Shown: positions 21,137 through 32,483 of the stretch, piece by piece | Position numbering within the stretch: the stretch's first letter is position 1 | How the letters are laid out: each line of letters opens with the position of its first letter | Translations under genes and position numbers: made by a program | Origin: Globisporangium splendens | Taxonomy: Eukaryota; Oomycota; Peronosporomycetes; Pythiales; Pythiaceae | Reading direction: 5' to 3' | NCBI GenBank assembly: GCA_006386115.1 | Contig: VFIW01000044.1 | Span: forward strand, 62,001-126,000 | DNA: 64,000 nt | The notes under the pieces: generated by a model | The model's input: only the letters and a program-made list of their open reading frames with translations | The model's database searches: none | Told to the model about the DNA's origin: nothing

Positions 21137-21771
21137 ATGCTAACACTGGTGGGGATATGTGCTTTCTTCTTCTTCTCGGCAAGGCGCCGATTTCACTTTC
21201 GAGTTTGTGCGGCTGCATGCACGACCTTCCTCATGATTGTTTTACTGTAAAGCATCTCCAACCTCCTAATCGAGCATTTCAAGGCATCCTGTCAGCTAAA
21301 TGCCTGCTGTCCAGGTATTCAATGATGGGCCAGGTGGGATGATGTCGCAAGCCAACCTTCGCGCGTAAAGCTTCGGCTTTGCCAACAATCGATGATCCCG
21401 CCCTTTGCTTCAATTGGCTCCTCGTGCTGCGGGACATTCACTCTTGCGCCTAGAGTCATCCACAGTGGTCGTATACTCTAGCACCGAAATGCTGATCACC
21501 ACAAACGTCCTTCGCCTAGCGCAATCTGTCCATCACGTGTTGACGACGAGGAGTGAAGGTCTGTGAAGACTCCGGTGACGGTGATGGACAGGAGTGATGA
21601 TCATGCAGCATGAGGCACACGAGGAGCTCACTGCGATCAGACCAAGCCTCCTACGCAAAGAAATGTCAAAAAGCTACTCGCTGCAGGTTCGCATTTCCAA
21701 ATTCGACTCGCTCCACTCACACAGTAGCGAATCCTTCCCCGTCACCAAGACAACGCACCTTTCACTTACCA
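21137..21771. other. Intergenic region before the AKR
   Basis: No convincing gene. TTCGCATTTCCAAATTC near 21687 weakly resembles the oomycete Inr and lies about 85 bp before the AKR ATG. The mirror region is 27793-28427. Confidence 0.45.
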
Positions 21772-22818
21772 ATGGCGACTCCAGCTCCACCAGCGCACGG
21801 TATGAAGTACCGCTTCTTGGGCGACTCAGGCCTGCTCGTCTCGACGCTCTCCTTCGGTTGCATGACCTTTAACGACAAGATGAGTGAAGACACGGCGTAC
21901 GACATCATGGTCAAGGCGTACGAGAGTGGCATCAACTTCTTTGACAACGCTGAAGGGTACACGGCAGGCACGGCCGAACGACTCATGGGGCGAGCGATCC
22001 GAAAGGGCATCGAGAATGGCGTGTGGACGCGTGAAGACCTCGTGGTGAGCGCCAAGATCTTCATGGGCACCAAGGCCGGACCGAATGATCAAGGCTTGAG
22101 CCGCAAGCACATCGTGGAAGGCACGAAGACCTCTCTCCAGCGCGCGCAACTGGACTACGTCGATGTGATCTTTTGCCATCGAGCTGACGCCTCAACTCCG
22201 ATCGAGGAGACCGTGCGTGCAATGAACTTTGTGATCCAACAAGGCTGGGCGTTCTACTGGGGAACCAGCGAGTGGACTGCTCACGATATCATCCAAGCGT
22301 GCGACATCGCCGATCGTCTTGGCTTGATCCGCCCCGTGGTCGAGCAGCCGCAATACCACATCTTGGAGCGTTCGCGTGTGGAGTTTGACTATCTCAACTT
22401 GTACAAGAAGTACAAGCTCGGGCTCGCGACGTGGTCGCCGCTTTCCTCGGGCATCCTCACGGGAAAGTACGGCAAGGGCATCCCAGAAGGAACTCGATTG
22501 GACAATGCGTGGATGAAGACGCTCATTCCGGACATGGACGTCCGCATCGCCAAGGCCGAAAAGCTCAAGGTCATTGCGGACGAGCTCGGTTGTTCGATCG
22601 CGCAGCTCGCGATCGCGTGGTGTGCGTCCAACCGCAACGTGTCGACAGTCATGCTTGGTGCCACGAGCGTCCGTCAATTTGAGGAGAACATCAAAGCGAA
22701 TGCGTTTATCGACAAGATCACTCCCGAGATCAAGGCACGCATCGACGAGACCGCGCCACTCGAGCCAAAGCTTCACGAATACGACATGTTTTACACCCTT
22801 CGTAACAAACACTTGTAA
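21772..22818 (+). CDS. Aldo/keto reductase, Kv-beta-like AKR, intact (left arm)
   Basis: A 348-residue protein from ATG 21772, just before the conserved start (MKYRFLGDSGLLVSTLSFG). The NADPH-dependent AKR barrel shows a full catalytic tetrad: Asp58 and Tyr63 (NFFDNAEGYTAG), Lys95 (VVSAKIF) and His136 (IFCHRADA). Downstream segments (GWAFYWGTSEW; VVEQPQYHILER; TWSPLSSGILTGKYG; LGCSIAQLAIAW) are those of the AKR group containing voltage-gated K-channel beta subunits and related reductases. Its substrate is unknown. In-frame sequence upstream of 21772 lacks homology features and is probably 5' UTR. The copy at 26746-27792 encodes the same protein. Confidence 0.9.
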   Translation: MATPAPPAHGMKYRFLGDSGLLVSTLSFGCMTFNDKMSEDTAYDIMVKAYESGINFFDNAEGYTAGTAERLMGRAIRKGIENGVWTREDLVVSAKIFMGTKAGPNDQGLSRKHIVEGTKTSLQRAQLDYVDVIFCHRADASTPIEETVRAMNFVIQQGWAFYWGTSEWTAHDIIQACDIADRLGLIRPVVEQPQYHILERSRVEFDYLNLYKKYKLGLATWSPLSSGILTGKYGKGIPEGTRLDNAWMKTLIPDMDVRIAKAEKLKVIADELGCSIAQLAIAWCASNRNVSTVMLGATSVRQFEENIKANAFIDKITPEIKARIDETAPLEPKLHEYDMFYTLRNKHL

Positions 22819-23096
22819 AGAGAGAGGAGACAAGGTGAGATGAAGGAGGAAAAACGCTCTTTTTCGATCAATTGCTGCTGTTGCCACAACGTCCAGGTAC
22901 AAGGTATGTAGGTAGATGCACTGCTCTATCCGCTAACCCAGCAATTAATTCGGTTTTACGAATGCCATTTTGAGTAGAGTGGGGTCATTGCTGTTGCATG
23001 TGATCTCTCTGCTGAGCGAGAAAAGACTACTTCCGCACGTAGAAATGAAATTTGCGTCAAACCCTTCTCGTCTGCAACAGTAGTTTCCTTCTCTCG

Positions 23097-23744
23097 CTAA
23101 GCAAAGACTCCAGTGAGCATCATAGCCCCGGCCACCTGAATGCGAGGGAAATCGTTCGCCGTTTCGTTCAAAATGATGCAGAAGAGCGCGATCAGGGTGA
23201 TGTCGACTCCGCTCACTACGTCTGCGTCGTATCCGCTGTCCCGGAACGCAATAGTGCACACGGGGTCGCGCTGCTTCTTTGCGCTGCTGCGAGTGAGCCA
23301 CATCACGGCTTTGCGGACACGCCAGTCGCCATCTACGGCCAGGGTGAGTTTCACGCCAGAGTGCGAGTCGGTGAACTTGAGTTTCATGGAAACTATAAAA
23401 TTCATTGTTGACGACTAAATCTCAAACAGAGTCTGGTGGGGAGCTTCAGGCGACTTGATCACAGAGTTCTTGTGGTACTCGAGCGTTTTCTCCATCATCA
23501 CTATCGGGTGATCCTTCTCACCAACGAGAAACCTCTTGAAATATTCTTCGTACGAGTTGTCATCGTACCGGAAAAGCGGTTCGCCGGTATCCCTCTCAAA
23601 TATCTTGAGATCGCCGTTTACGCGCTCAACGCGAAGTTTCGTCGTCGCAAAGTTCACAGGAATGCATCCGTCAGGCGCGACAACCGCTTGTGTTTGAGGA
23701 ATGAGAGTTACGTCAGCCAGCTGTCTTGAGGAGTGGTTGCCCGT
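23097..23744 (-). pseudogene. LOR pseudogene (left arm): start ATG to ACG and an internal TAG
   Basis: Aligned with the intact LOR at 11979-12638, the start ATGGGC has become ACGGGC and a sense pair in FKIDSS has become TTTAG (a stop after TLFEI). The remaining sequence keeps the LOR core (LAVDGDWRVRKAVMW; DPVCTIAF; DITLIALFCIILNE). Both lesions occur in the mirror copy, so they predate the inverted duplication. Confidence 0.8.
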
Positions 23745-23958
23745 GGTTGACTTGTCAGGATCGCGAAGGGAAGCTTTGGAAGTTTTGGTCGTGTGTTCCT
23801 GCCTTGTAAGCGCAAATTACGAAGTGAGCGTGTGACTGTGTCACTTGCATTGCAGTTGGAACATTGGCGCTGCAGTGTGTACCCACAATCTCAGTGGCGT
23901 GTCCACTTTTTCCCTTGACGCATCGCCGTGTGTGTCTCCTGATTTGAAAAATATTGGG

Positions 23959-24039
23959 TCGCATATCGATCGCAACGACGTGCTGCGATTGAGCGAGGAG
24001 TGGGACGTTCAAGACTTCGACGGACGATTCAGAGCCCAT
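23959..24039 (-). pseudogene. N-terminal LOR fragment (left arm)
   Basis: ATG 24039 opens MGSESSVEVLNVPLLAQSQ, VVAID, nearly identical to the N-terminus of the LOR at 52602-53324, and then similarity is lost. MGxxxS fits N-myristoylation. It is a gene remnant. Confidence 0.65.
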
Positions 24040-24323
24040 CGTTGCTGTACTGAGTTGAGGCGAGGTAGCTCAGAGGATAATGGCCAATTTGCGGTTGTCC
24101 TGGAGCTCGGAAGGCGAATTGAGGATGGAGAGCTTCTGACACTACCGTCTTCGCATTTGGGTATGCCCAACTGAAGGTTTCCACGGGTCTCAAAACGCCA
24201 CGTAGAGAGCAAAGCAGAAAATAATCCGTTCACCGTACAAAATGGGGGACACTGCATACATTAAGATTTGTTTGCCTAGTTTAGCGGGAAGGATGTCTCG
24301 GTCTATTCGAATATTGCTGTGAC

Positions 24324-24738
24324 TTACGACACTGCTTCACACAGGACGACGCAAGACAGCATCATGAGCACGACATCAATGCCGGCCGCAATCTCAATAA
24401 CGAAATTGCGATTTTCGCCTTCGATTCGACACACTGGCACTCGCTCTCGGTTGGTTTCGCGTACAAGGTACACGAGCACTTTGCGGCCGCTCCAGCTGCC
24501 ATCTACTTCGAGCAGGAACTTCTCGCCCGTGACGGGATTCGTGTGAAGCAATCGCATGCTCATGTGCAGCATTGCGGCGTCAGTCTCGATCTTGGAGAGC
24601 ATCTGTGCGGCGTCGGGTGACTGGATGCAATAGTGCGAGCGCAACGCTTCACGTTGCAGCTTGACGATGGGTTGTTGTCCGCGCCGAAAAGCATTGTCTT
24701 GTCCATCGGCGAGGACATATCGTCTCGAACTTGGTAGA
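24324..24738 (-). pseudogene. C-terminal LOR fragment cut off at the inverted-repeat centre (left arm)
   Basis: The frame encodes the C-terminal two thirds of a LOR domain (LLEVDGSWSGRKVLVYL; RVPVCRIEGE; GIDVVLMMLSCVVLCE) ending at 24324. The family homology stops at the arm end, so the about 80 N-terminal residues are missing. Continuation of the frame into the spacer is accidental. Confidence 0.75.
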
Positions 24739-24825
24739 TAGGTGTTTCGACGTTCGAATTTGGTGCGAGGAGTCCTTGTATGCTGCACATTGCATAATTT
24801 TATGTGCTCAAGACCCGAAAACTCG
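24739..24825. other. 87-bp asymmetric spacer at the centre of the inverted duplication
   Basis: Between the arm ends (CTCGAACTTGGTAGA on the left, its complement on the right) lie 87 bp that are not palindromic. The spacer shows that the structure is not a perfect fold-back. Confidence 0.9.
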
Positions 24826-25240
24826 TCTACCAAGTTCGAGACGATATGTCCTCGCCGATGGACAAGACAATGCTTTTCGGCGCGGACAACAACCCATCGT
24901 CAAGCTGCAACGTGAAGCGTTGCGCTCGCACTATTGCATCCAGTCACCCGACGCCGCACAGATGCTCTCCAAGATCGAGACTGACGCCGCAATGCTGCAC
25001 ATGAGCATGCGATTGCTTCACACGAATCCCGTCACGGGCGAGAAGTTCCTGCTCGAAGTAGATGGCAGCTGGAGCGGCCGCAAAGTGCTCGTGTACCTTG
25101 TACGCGAAACCAACCGAGAGCGAGTGCCAGTGTGTCGAATCGAAGGCGAAAATCGCAATTTCGTTATTGAGATTGCGGCCGGCATTGATGTCGTGCTCAT
25201 GATGCTGTCTTGCGTCGTCCTGTGTGAAGCAGTGTCGTAA
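24826..25240 (+). pseudogene. C-terminal LOR fragment (right arm)
   Basis: Mirror copy of 24324-24738 with identical encoded residues over the arm. It lacks the LOR N-terminus for the same reason. Confidence 0.75.
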
Positions 25241-25524
25241 GTCACAGCAATATTCGAATAGACCGAGACATCCTTCCCGCTAAACTAGGCAAACAAATCT
25301 TAATGTATGCAGTGTCCCCCATTTTGTACGGTGAACGGATTATTTTCTGCTTTGCTCTCTACGTGGCGTTTTGAGACCCGTGGAAACCTTCAGTTGGGCA
25401 TACCCAAATGCGAAGACGGTAGTGTCAGAAGCTCTCCATCCTCAATTCGCCTTCCGAGCTCCAGGACAACCGCAAATTGGCCATTATCCTCTGAGCTACC
25501 TCGCCTCAACTCAGTACAGCAACG

Positions 25525-25605
25525 ATGGGCTCTGAATCGTCCGTCGAAGTCTTGAACGTCCCACTCCTCGCTCAATCGCAGCACGTCGTTGCGATCGATA
25601 TGCGA
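25525..25605 (+). pseudogene. N-terminal LOR fragment (right arm)
   Basis: Mirror of 23959-24039: ATG then GSESSVEVLNVPLLAQSQ, after which LOR similarity is lost. Confidence 0.65.
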
Positions 25606-25819
25606 CCCAATATTTTTCAAATCAGGAGACACACACGGCGATGCGTCAAGGGAAAAAGTGGACACGCCACTGAGATTGTGGGTACACACTGCAGCGCCAA
25701 TGTTCCAACTGCAATGCAAGTGACACAGTCACACGCTCACTTCGTAATTTGCGCTTACAAGGCAGGAACACACGACCAAAACTTCCAAAGCTTCCCTTCG
25801 CGATCCTGACAAGTCAACC

Positions 25820-26467
25820 ACGGGCAACCACTCCTCAAGACAGCTGGCTGACGTAACTCTCATTCCTCAAACACAAGCGGTTGTCGCGCCTGACGGATGC
25901 ATTCCTGTGAACTTTGCGACGACGAAACTTCGCGTTGAGCGCGTAAACGGCGATCTCAAGATATTTGAGAGGGATACCGGCGAACCGCTTTTCCGGTACG
26001 ATGACAACTCGTACGAAGAATATTTCAAGAGGTTTCTCGTTGGTGAGAAGGATCACCCGATAGTGATGATGGAGAAAACGCTCGAGTACCACAAGAACTC
26101 TGTGATCAAGTCGCCTGAAGCTCCCCACCAGACTCTGTTTGAGATTTAGTCGTCAACAATGAATTTTATAGTTTCCATGAAACTCAAGTTCACCGACTCG
26201 CACTCTGGCGTGAAACTCACCCTGGCCGTAGATGGCGACTGGCGTGTCCGCAAAGCCGTGATGTGGCTCACTCGCAGCAGCGCAAAGAAGCAGCGCGACC
26301 CCGTGTGCACTATTGCGTTCCGGGACAGCGGATACGACGCAGACGTAGTGAGCGGAGTCGACATCACCCTGATCGCGCTCTTCTGCATCATTTTGAACGA
26401 AACGGCGAACGATTTCCCTCGCATTCAGGTGGCCGGGGCTATGATGCTCACTGGAGTCTTTGCTTAG
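25820..26467 (+). pseudogene. LOR pseudogene (right arm)
   Basis: Mirror of 23097-23744, with the same ACG in place of the start codon and the same in-frame TAG (after TLFEI). The LOR core is otherwise preserved. It lies tail to tail with the AKR at 26746-27792. Confidence 0.8.
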
Positions 26468-26745
26468 CGAGAGAAGGAAACTACTGTTGCAGACGAGAAG
26501 GGTTTGACGCAAATTTCATTTCTACGTGCGGAAGTAGTCTTTTCTCGCTCAGCAGAGAGATCACATGCAACAGCAATGACCCCACTCTACTCAAAATGGC
26601 ATTCGTAAAACCGAATTAATTGCTGGGTTAGCGGATAGAGCAGTGCATCTACCTACATACCTTGTACCTGGACGTTGTGGCAACAGCAGCAATTGATCGA
26701 AAAAGAGCGTTTTTCCTCCTTCATCTCACCTTGTCTCCTCTCTCT

Positions 26746-27792
26746 TTACAAGTGTTTGTTACGAAGGGTGTAAAACATGTCGTATTCGTGAAGCTTTGGC
26801 TCGAGTGGCGCGGTCTCGTCGATGCGTGCCTTGATCTCGGGAGTGATCTTGTCGATAAACGCATTCGCTTTGATGTTCTCCTCAAATTGACGGACGCTCG
26901 TGGCACCAAGCATGACTGTCGACACGTTGCGGTTGGACGCACACCACGCGATCGCGAGCTGCGCGATCGAACAACCGAGCTCGTCCGCAATGACCTTGAG
27001 CTTTTCGGCCTTGGCGATGCGGACGTCCATGTCCGGAATGAGCGTCTTCATCCACGCATTGTCCAATCGAGTTCCTTCTGGGATGCCCTTGCCGTACTTT
27101 CCCGTGAGGATGCCCGAGGAAAGCGGCGACCACGTCGCGAGCCCGAGCTTGTACTTCTTGTACAAGTTGAGATAGTCAAACTCCACACGCGAACGCTCCA
27201 AGATGTGGTATTGCGGCTGCTCGACCACGGGGCGGATCAAGCCAAGACGATCGGCGATGTCGCACGCTTGGATGATATCGTGAGCAGTCCACTCGCTGGT
27301 TCCCCAGTAGAACGCCCAGCCTTGTTGGATCACAAAGTTCATTGCACGCACGGTCTCCTCGATCGGAGTTGAGGCGTCAGCTCGATGGCAAAAGATCACA
27401 TCGACGTAGTCCAGTTGCGCGCGCTGGAGAGAGGTCTTCGTGCCTTCCACGATGTGCTTGCGGCTCAAGCCTTGATCATTCGGTCCGGCCTTGGTGCCCA
27501 TGAAGATCTTGGCGCTCACCACGAGGTCTTCACGCGTCCACACGCCATTCTCGATGCCCTTTCGGATCGCTCGCCCCATGAGTCGTTCGGCCGTGCCTGC
27601 CGTGTACCCTTCAGCGTTGTCAAAGAAGTTGATGCCACTCTCGTACGCCTTGACCATGATGTCGTACGCCGTGTCTTCACTCATCTTGTCGTTAAAGGTC
27701 ATGCAACCGAAGGAGAGCGTCGAGACGAGCAGGCCTGAGTCGCCCAAGAAGCGGTACTTCATACCGTGCGCTGGTGGAGCTGGAGTCGCCAT
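26746..27792 (-). CDS. Aldo/keto reductase, Kv-beta-like AKR, intact (right arm)
   Basis: Mirror copy of the gene at 21772-22818, encoding the same 348 residues with the full Asp58-Tyr63-Lys95-His136 tetrad. The lack of any protein difference between the two copies points to a very recent duplication or to ongoing gene conversion between the arms. Confidence 0.9.
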   Translation of the reverse strand: MATPAPPAHGMKYRFLGDSGLLVSTLSFGCMTFNDKMSEDTAYDIMVKAYESGINFFDNAEGYTAGTAERLMGRAIRKGIENGVWTREDLVVSAKIFMGTKAGPNDQGLSRKHIVEGTKTSLQRAQLDYVDVIFCHRADASTPIEETVRAMNFVIQQGWAFYWGTSEWTAHDIIQACDIADRLGLIRPVVEQPQYHILERSRVEFDYLNLYKKYKLGLATWSPLSSGILTGKYGKGIPEGTRLDNAWMKTLIPDMDVRIAKAEKLKVIADELGCSIAQLAIAWCASNRNVSTVMLGATSVRQFEENIKANAFIDKITPEIKARIDETAPLEPKLHEYDMFYTLRNKHL

Positions 27793-28427
27793 TGGTAAGT
27801 GAAAGGTGCGTTGTCTTGGTGACGGGGAAGGATTCGCTACTGTGTGAGTGGAGCGAGTCGAATTTGGAAATGCGAACCTGCAGCGAGTAGCTTTTTGACA
27901 TTTCTTTGCGTAGGAGGCTTGGTCTGATCGCAGTGAGCTCCTCGTGTGCCTCATGCTGCATGATCATCACTCCTGTCCATCACCGTCACCGGAGTCTTCA
28001 CAGACCTTCACTCCTCGTCGTCAACACGTGATGGACAGATTGCGCTAGGCGAAGGACGTTTGTGGTGATCAGCATTTCGGTGCTAGAGTATACGACCACT
28101 GTGGATGACTCTAGGCGCAAGAGTGAATGTCCCGCAGCACGAGGAGCCAATTGAAGCAAAGGGCGGGATCATCGATTGTTGGCAAAGCCGAAGCTTTACG
28201 CGCGAAGGTTGGCTTGCGACATCATCCCACCTGGCCCATCATTGAATACCTGGACAGCAGGCATTTAGCTGACAGGATGCCTTGAAATGCTCGATTAGGA
28301 GGTTGGAGATGCTTTACAGTAAAACAATCATGAGGAAGGTCGTGCATGCAGCCGCACAAACTCGAAAGTGAAATCGGCGCCTTGCCGAGAAGAAGAAGAA
28401 AGCACATATCCCCACCAGTGTTAGCAT

Positions 28428-29040
28428 TTAACCGGTCGTTTTCGTAAAAAGTAGGGCAAGGTCAGCAGCTACGTAGCTGTTGGACGTACCGAGATGGTCG
28501 AGCGAGTTCTGGACCCCATAAGCGAACCACAGCAGCAGCTTTGATTGAACGACTTGTCGTTGATTTCCAGCACGAACGCCAGCTGCTTGAGCGTCGCGAA
28601 GCCCAGTTTTCGACGCAGGAGTAAGCCAATGACCAGGAAAGTCCCAGTCTCGCCACTAATGTAGATCACTAGATTCCGAATCGTTTGTTGGAGCTCGTTC
28701 TTCGTTATCGACGCAAATTGCTCGCAGTATGCTTGGTTCTCTCAGCGAGCCACTGCTACAATGTACACAGCTACACAAGCAAGAAAAGCAAATGCAAGCA
28801 TCGGTCATGTCGGGAGTACAGCGAATGAACAGCGTAGTAGGACCGTGTTGGCAGTTTCGCAAACTGTAGATGACTGGGACAACTACTTCGGTGTACTCGA
28901 TGAGCACGACGAACCCACTTGTGGGCAGCAGCTTGGACACGTTGTGAGCGAATCGTAATCGCGTTCGATAATTCCCGATGCCCGAACTCGCTGCTCGTGG
29001 CGAATCCAGTTTACGCACCTGAGTCACACTGCTTGTGGCT
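28428..29040 (-). pseudogene. Membrane-protein pseudogene, C-terminal part (right arm)
   Basis: Mirror of 20524-21136: GNYRTRLRF, SGFVVLIEYTEVVVPVIYS, RRKLGF and KQLAFVLEI mark the C-terminal region of the membrane family. It is separated from the rest of the gene by the LINE and, farther away, by the hAT. Confidence 0.7.
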
Positions 29041-30413
29041 ACAACATCCCAGGGATTACTGCTTATACGGCTCAGACTCTTCTCCGGCTGAAAGCCAACC
29101 GACTCTCCATGTGGAACTAGGAGAAAGCTGATCTGTCCTGCTCGAATCCCGAATGCTCCCAAGTTGTCCAATCTTCTGTTCAACATCTGTTCTGGGAGTG
29201 TCCGAAAGCCAAACTGGTGTGGAACTACTTTTATGCGCTATGGGCGAAGATCGGAATCACTCCTGGTCACGACCTCGCAATCTGGATCTTCAGTCTGGAT
29301 CTACCACATACTCCAAGGCATGCATGGACCACGATCAAGAGACACATTATCGGACACAAGTGCTCCAATCAACATCTCCAAGATCATCTCTATCCCGTCG
29401 CACACATGCTGTGGCGATATATGAGCGCGTCGCTCATACAGTCCATTTGGTGTGCGCATCTGCGACGCATGGATTCGGATCCAATCGAATCGACTGCTGA
29501 GATGGCGATCATGATGACCAGACTAGAGGCAGGAATGCGAAACCTCACACGACTCGCTGAAGCGCAAGCTGGAGACTCGGACGGTCACACGGTTGCGGCA
29601 GTTCTCAAGGCATATGTCGACTGCTTTCTCAGCCAAACCGACGCCATCCCCTTGACTCCAAGCGATACTCGCGGCGTTTACCTGTTGTTTTTCGATGGTG
29701 GATCACGCGGCAATCCAGGACCAGGAGGGACTGGATCCATTATCGTGCGTGTCCATAAGGGCTCGCACACAGCCAGTTTAATCTGAGCCGCGAGCATGGC
29801 GTATAGCAGGAAGGACACGACCAACAACTTTGCCGAGTACTGGGGTCTCATACACGGACTACGAGAAGCCCAACGCAGTCACTTCGAACCGTTGTACGTG
29901 ATTGGAGACAGTGCACTCATTATCTCCCAGCAGAGAATGCATCGGTCCCCTCGACAGCACCGATTGGCACGTTTATACCAGACAAGTCGACGACTCGCGG
30001 ATTGCATCGACATCCGAGGATGGTACAATCACTACCGTGCCTTCAACAAGATGGCGGACTCAGCCGCCAACCTAGCCATGGACACCAGAACCTCAACGCA
30101 GGTTCACTTCCCAACTCATCGAGCTACTTTCAACAATCTCACCCAGGATCTTGACAACGACGTCATGCATTGGCTTATGCGAAGTTCGGAAGAACCAAGG
30201 TCATTGGACAACACAAGGCAGCCTCACATAGGACCAAGAGAACATGCCATCCTGGTCAAAGATTATTTAGCATTCAGAAGTGATCTATTGCAATCCTCGC
30301 TATAGACACATTTACACTCCTAGATGAAATTCGCAATGAAGATTAGGTAGGAGAATGGATATTGTAGGTCACGACGATGAACCTAAATATACCTCACCTT
30401 ATAAAGATAAAGA
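29041..30413 (+). mobile_element. 5'-truncated LINE copy (right arm)
   Basis: Mirror of 19151-20523, with more differences than the rest of the arm. The frame is open at 29217-29786 (zinc-finger-like region and RNase H start) and then hits TGA where the left arm has a Trp codon. It resumes at 29796-30305 through the RNase H end. Compared with the copy at 53881-55877, this copy carries most of the unique changes (HDLAIW for HDPAIW; LPHTP for LPDTP). Confidence 0.8.
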
Positions 30414-30840
30414 TGCCAGTGGGGTTACAGACCCCCTTGCGCGAAATGAGACCATCAATTGGCCAGTGCCCAGACACTTTCGCTCTCAACGAAGGGTGAT
30501 TCTTGACGAACGAGTCTTCCTCAACGATAGCAAGAGCAACGTCGATAAAATGCTTGCTGTGCCAGGAGTGGCTGGACGGCATCGTGCTGATAAAACGGTT
30601 CACTTGGCACTTCAGCTTGAGGATATCGCAAAGCGATACGAATGCTTGCAGTCCGTTGACGAAAAAACTATGAGCGACGTCCCAATAGACGACGACGCTT
30701 GCATGCAACTCGACACGCACAGCGCGTTGAAGATGTCGACGTTGAAGATCACTATCTCGGGCTTGAGGTCGTCGAGCTTGCCTAGAAAGCGACTGACCAA
30801 GTTCTTGAACACGATCTTGATCACCGGCAAGAGCAGGAAG
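30414..30840 (-). pseudogene. Membrane-protein pseudogene, middle part (right arm), cut by the hAT
   Basis: Mirror of 18724-19150, containing KPEIVIFNVDIFNALCV and FIDVALAIVEEDS in different frames. Its 5' continuation is 17.4 kb away at 48205-48849, beyond the hAT insertion. A long plus-strand frame (30355-30894) is a shadow. Confidence 0.7.
30833..30840. repeat. 8-bp target-site duplication, left side of the hAT
   Basis: GCAGGAAG, repeated exactly at 48205-48212. The unoccupied site in the left arm (18724-18731, complement GTAGGAAG) differs by one base. Eight-base duplications are characteristic of hAT transposition. Confidence 0.9.
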
Positions 30841-31091
30841 CAGACCTCGGAAAAAATGATTATAATACAATATATTCTGTATTTTATTGATTGAATAATT
30901 TATTATTGTTTTTTACAGAGTTCAATACAATACCTTCTTTTGTCCATAATAATTGTATTTTTCTTTCATCCACTCATTTTTGAATGGAGTGCAGATGCCT
31001 CTACATTTGCGTCGCGATGCCCTTGGCTTTTCAGTTCCAGTATAGCATTTTACAATTCGTGCCAAGCTACCAAGTCATATTCACTGCTGCC

Positions 31092-31757
31092 ATGCCCTCC
31101 AACAGAGCTATTTGCCAGTTCTTCTTTGCTGACAAAGGAGTGGACCAGTTTGAGTGCAAGCTCTGTGGCACGACGCGAAAGCAAGCCAGTGGCAGCGGCT
31201 TCAGCTGCCTTACTAGCCACCTGACGGCAAAACACCCCAACTACGCAGCTCTCTTCGAAGAGAATCAGCAGCGCTCGACGAGGCGCTTGCAAGCCATGGC
31301 TTCATCGACGCGCCCACGGCGGATGTCTACCGCTGGATGGAGTGGGTAATTGAAAGGAACCTTCCATTGAGTGAGGTGGACGACCCTCGTACTCGTGCCA
31401 TCGCCCGAATGTCTCCGATCTCCTCCAAGTCACTGAAGAAGTACATCAAGCACGTTGGAGTTAGGGTAGGTATCGAAATCACCGCGGCGATGGGAAATGC
31501 GTTCGGCTTAATGTTTGACGGATGGACGTGTGGGTCGGCCCACTATGTCGGCATTTATGCAGTGTTCGCCCACGGTGGAGTGCGTCATCAACCGCTGCTG
31601 TCTCTGTCGCCGATGGAGAGTGGTCAGTCTGCTGATGCGCATATTGAGATGATCGACAACGTGCTGCGATTGTACGAGAAGCAACTTAACATGGTGCTAT
31701 TTATCGTGGTTGACAACTGCGCCACAAACCAAGCGATAGCAGCGAAGCTGTCCATCC
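31092..31757 (+). pseudogene. hAT transposase, N-terminal part with BED zinc finger
   Basis: ATG 31092 opens a BED-type zinc finger (FECKLCGTT...SHLTAKHPNY: C-x2-C and H-x4-H). The frame shifts by one base near 31270 and continues with transposase sequence (WVIERNLPLSEVDD; LMFDGWTCGSAHYVG; IVVDNCATNQAIAAKL) until the first Ty3/gypsy element. After that element the reading continues in the correct phase at 39408. Confidence 0.8.
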
Positions 31758-32407
31758 TACAAGAGGGCGCTGTTCCAAATAGTCCCTCAAACACGGCACA
31801 CACGCTTGTGCCAGAGGAAGCGATCTCCCGACTTGGAGGGAGGAAGAAGACTTGAGTACTTGGAGGAAAATTTGCAACTGAATTAAAAATGGTTATGGTT
31901 CCTGTCGCTACTTACAAATGAACCCCAAGGGATCCTACAGGTTTTATAACTAAAACCTAAACATACACAATAAAACCTATGAATCTGATATATAAAACCT
32001 TGGGTACACTGAGGTTGAACCTACGGGATCTTCGAGAAGCTTGAACTTCAAGTCTTATTTAAAATCCCTGCAAAGTGATTGGCTCGCGCCACTCACTCCA
32101 GGTGGCAGACACACGTCGGTCTCGTCGCCAGTGTAGTTTCCCAAGCAGGAACCATCACTCAGTACTTGATTAGTACATGGATGTCATTGCTCAATACTGA
32201 TTAGTACATGAGAACAACATTCTGCACTGATCAGCACAGAGAACACTCGTGACGTCATCGAATGACGTCACACGTGCATGTGGGGACTGTATTACCGTAA
32301 TCCCTTTGTTATTTGTGTCTCCACAATGCACGCTGAAGGTGGTGTGTGACACACTAGATCTGGGAACAGATCCACCTTCATGTAATGGCTGGTTATGGCC
32401 CATTACA
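31758..32407 (-). repeat. 3' LTR of Ty3/gypsy element 1
   Basis: 650 bp, about 98% like the LTR at 38759-39407. On the element strand it starts TGTAATGGG and should end TTACA; here the last bases are CTTGTA, a mutated terminus. A polypurine tract (AAGGAGGGGATGA) precedes it on the element strand. The 5-bp duplication CATCC lies at 31753-31757. Confidence 0.88.
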
Positions 32408-32483
32408 TCATCCCCTCCTTAAAGTCACAAGTACCTTGCGTACTTTTGCAGACCTTTCGGAGCAGTTCACTTTCCATTCGGCA

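Larger units (their letters stand above)
16671..24738. repeat. Left arm of the 8,068-bp inverted duplication
   Basis: Base x in 18732-24738 pairs with 49564-x on the other strand, and base x in 16671-18731 pairs with 66936-x. Matching gene pairs (DHHC, membrane gene, LINE, AKR, LOR fragments) obey these sums exactly, so there is no net length change over 8,068 bp. A few substitutions and two compensating 1-bp indels in the LINE distinguish the arms. Outside 16671 similarity fades within about 15 bp. Confidence 0.93.
24826..30840. repeat. Right arm of the inverted duplication, inner part
   Basis: Reverse complement of 18724-24738 (coordinates sum to 49,564). The translated AKR and LOR segments are identical between arms in the stretches compared; differences cluster in the LINE. 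The outer part continues at 48205-50265 beyond the hAT insertion. Confidence 0.93.

Noticed and set aside
22192..22902. 236-codon frame antisense to the AKR (and its mirror 26662-27372, and 10725-11345)
   Set aside because: It appears wherever the AKR occurs and mirrors AKR codons; there is no independent domain or start context.
24055..24090. tRNA-like start GAGGTAGCTCAGAGGATAATGG (and mirror)
   Set aside because: No B box or acceptor pairing follows within tRNA length; the resemblance is limited to the D-arm.
30355..30894. 179-codon plus-strand frame (mirror 18721-19209)
   Set aside because: It is antisense to the membrane-protein pseudogene segment whose own frames show the family motifs.
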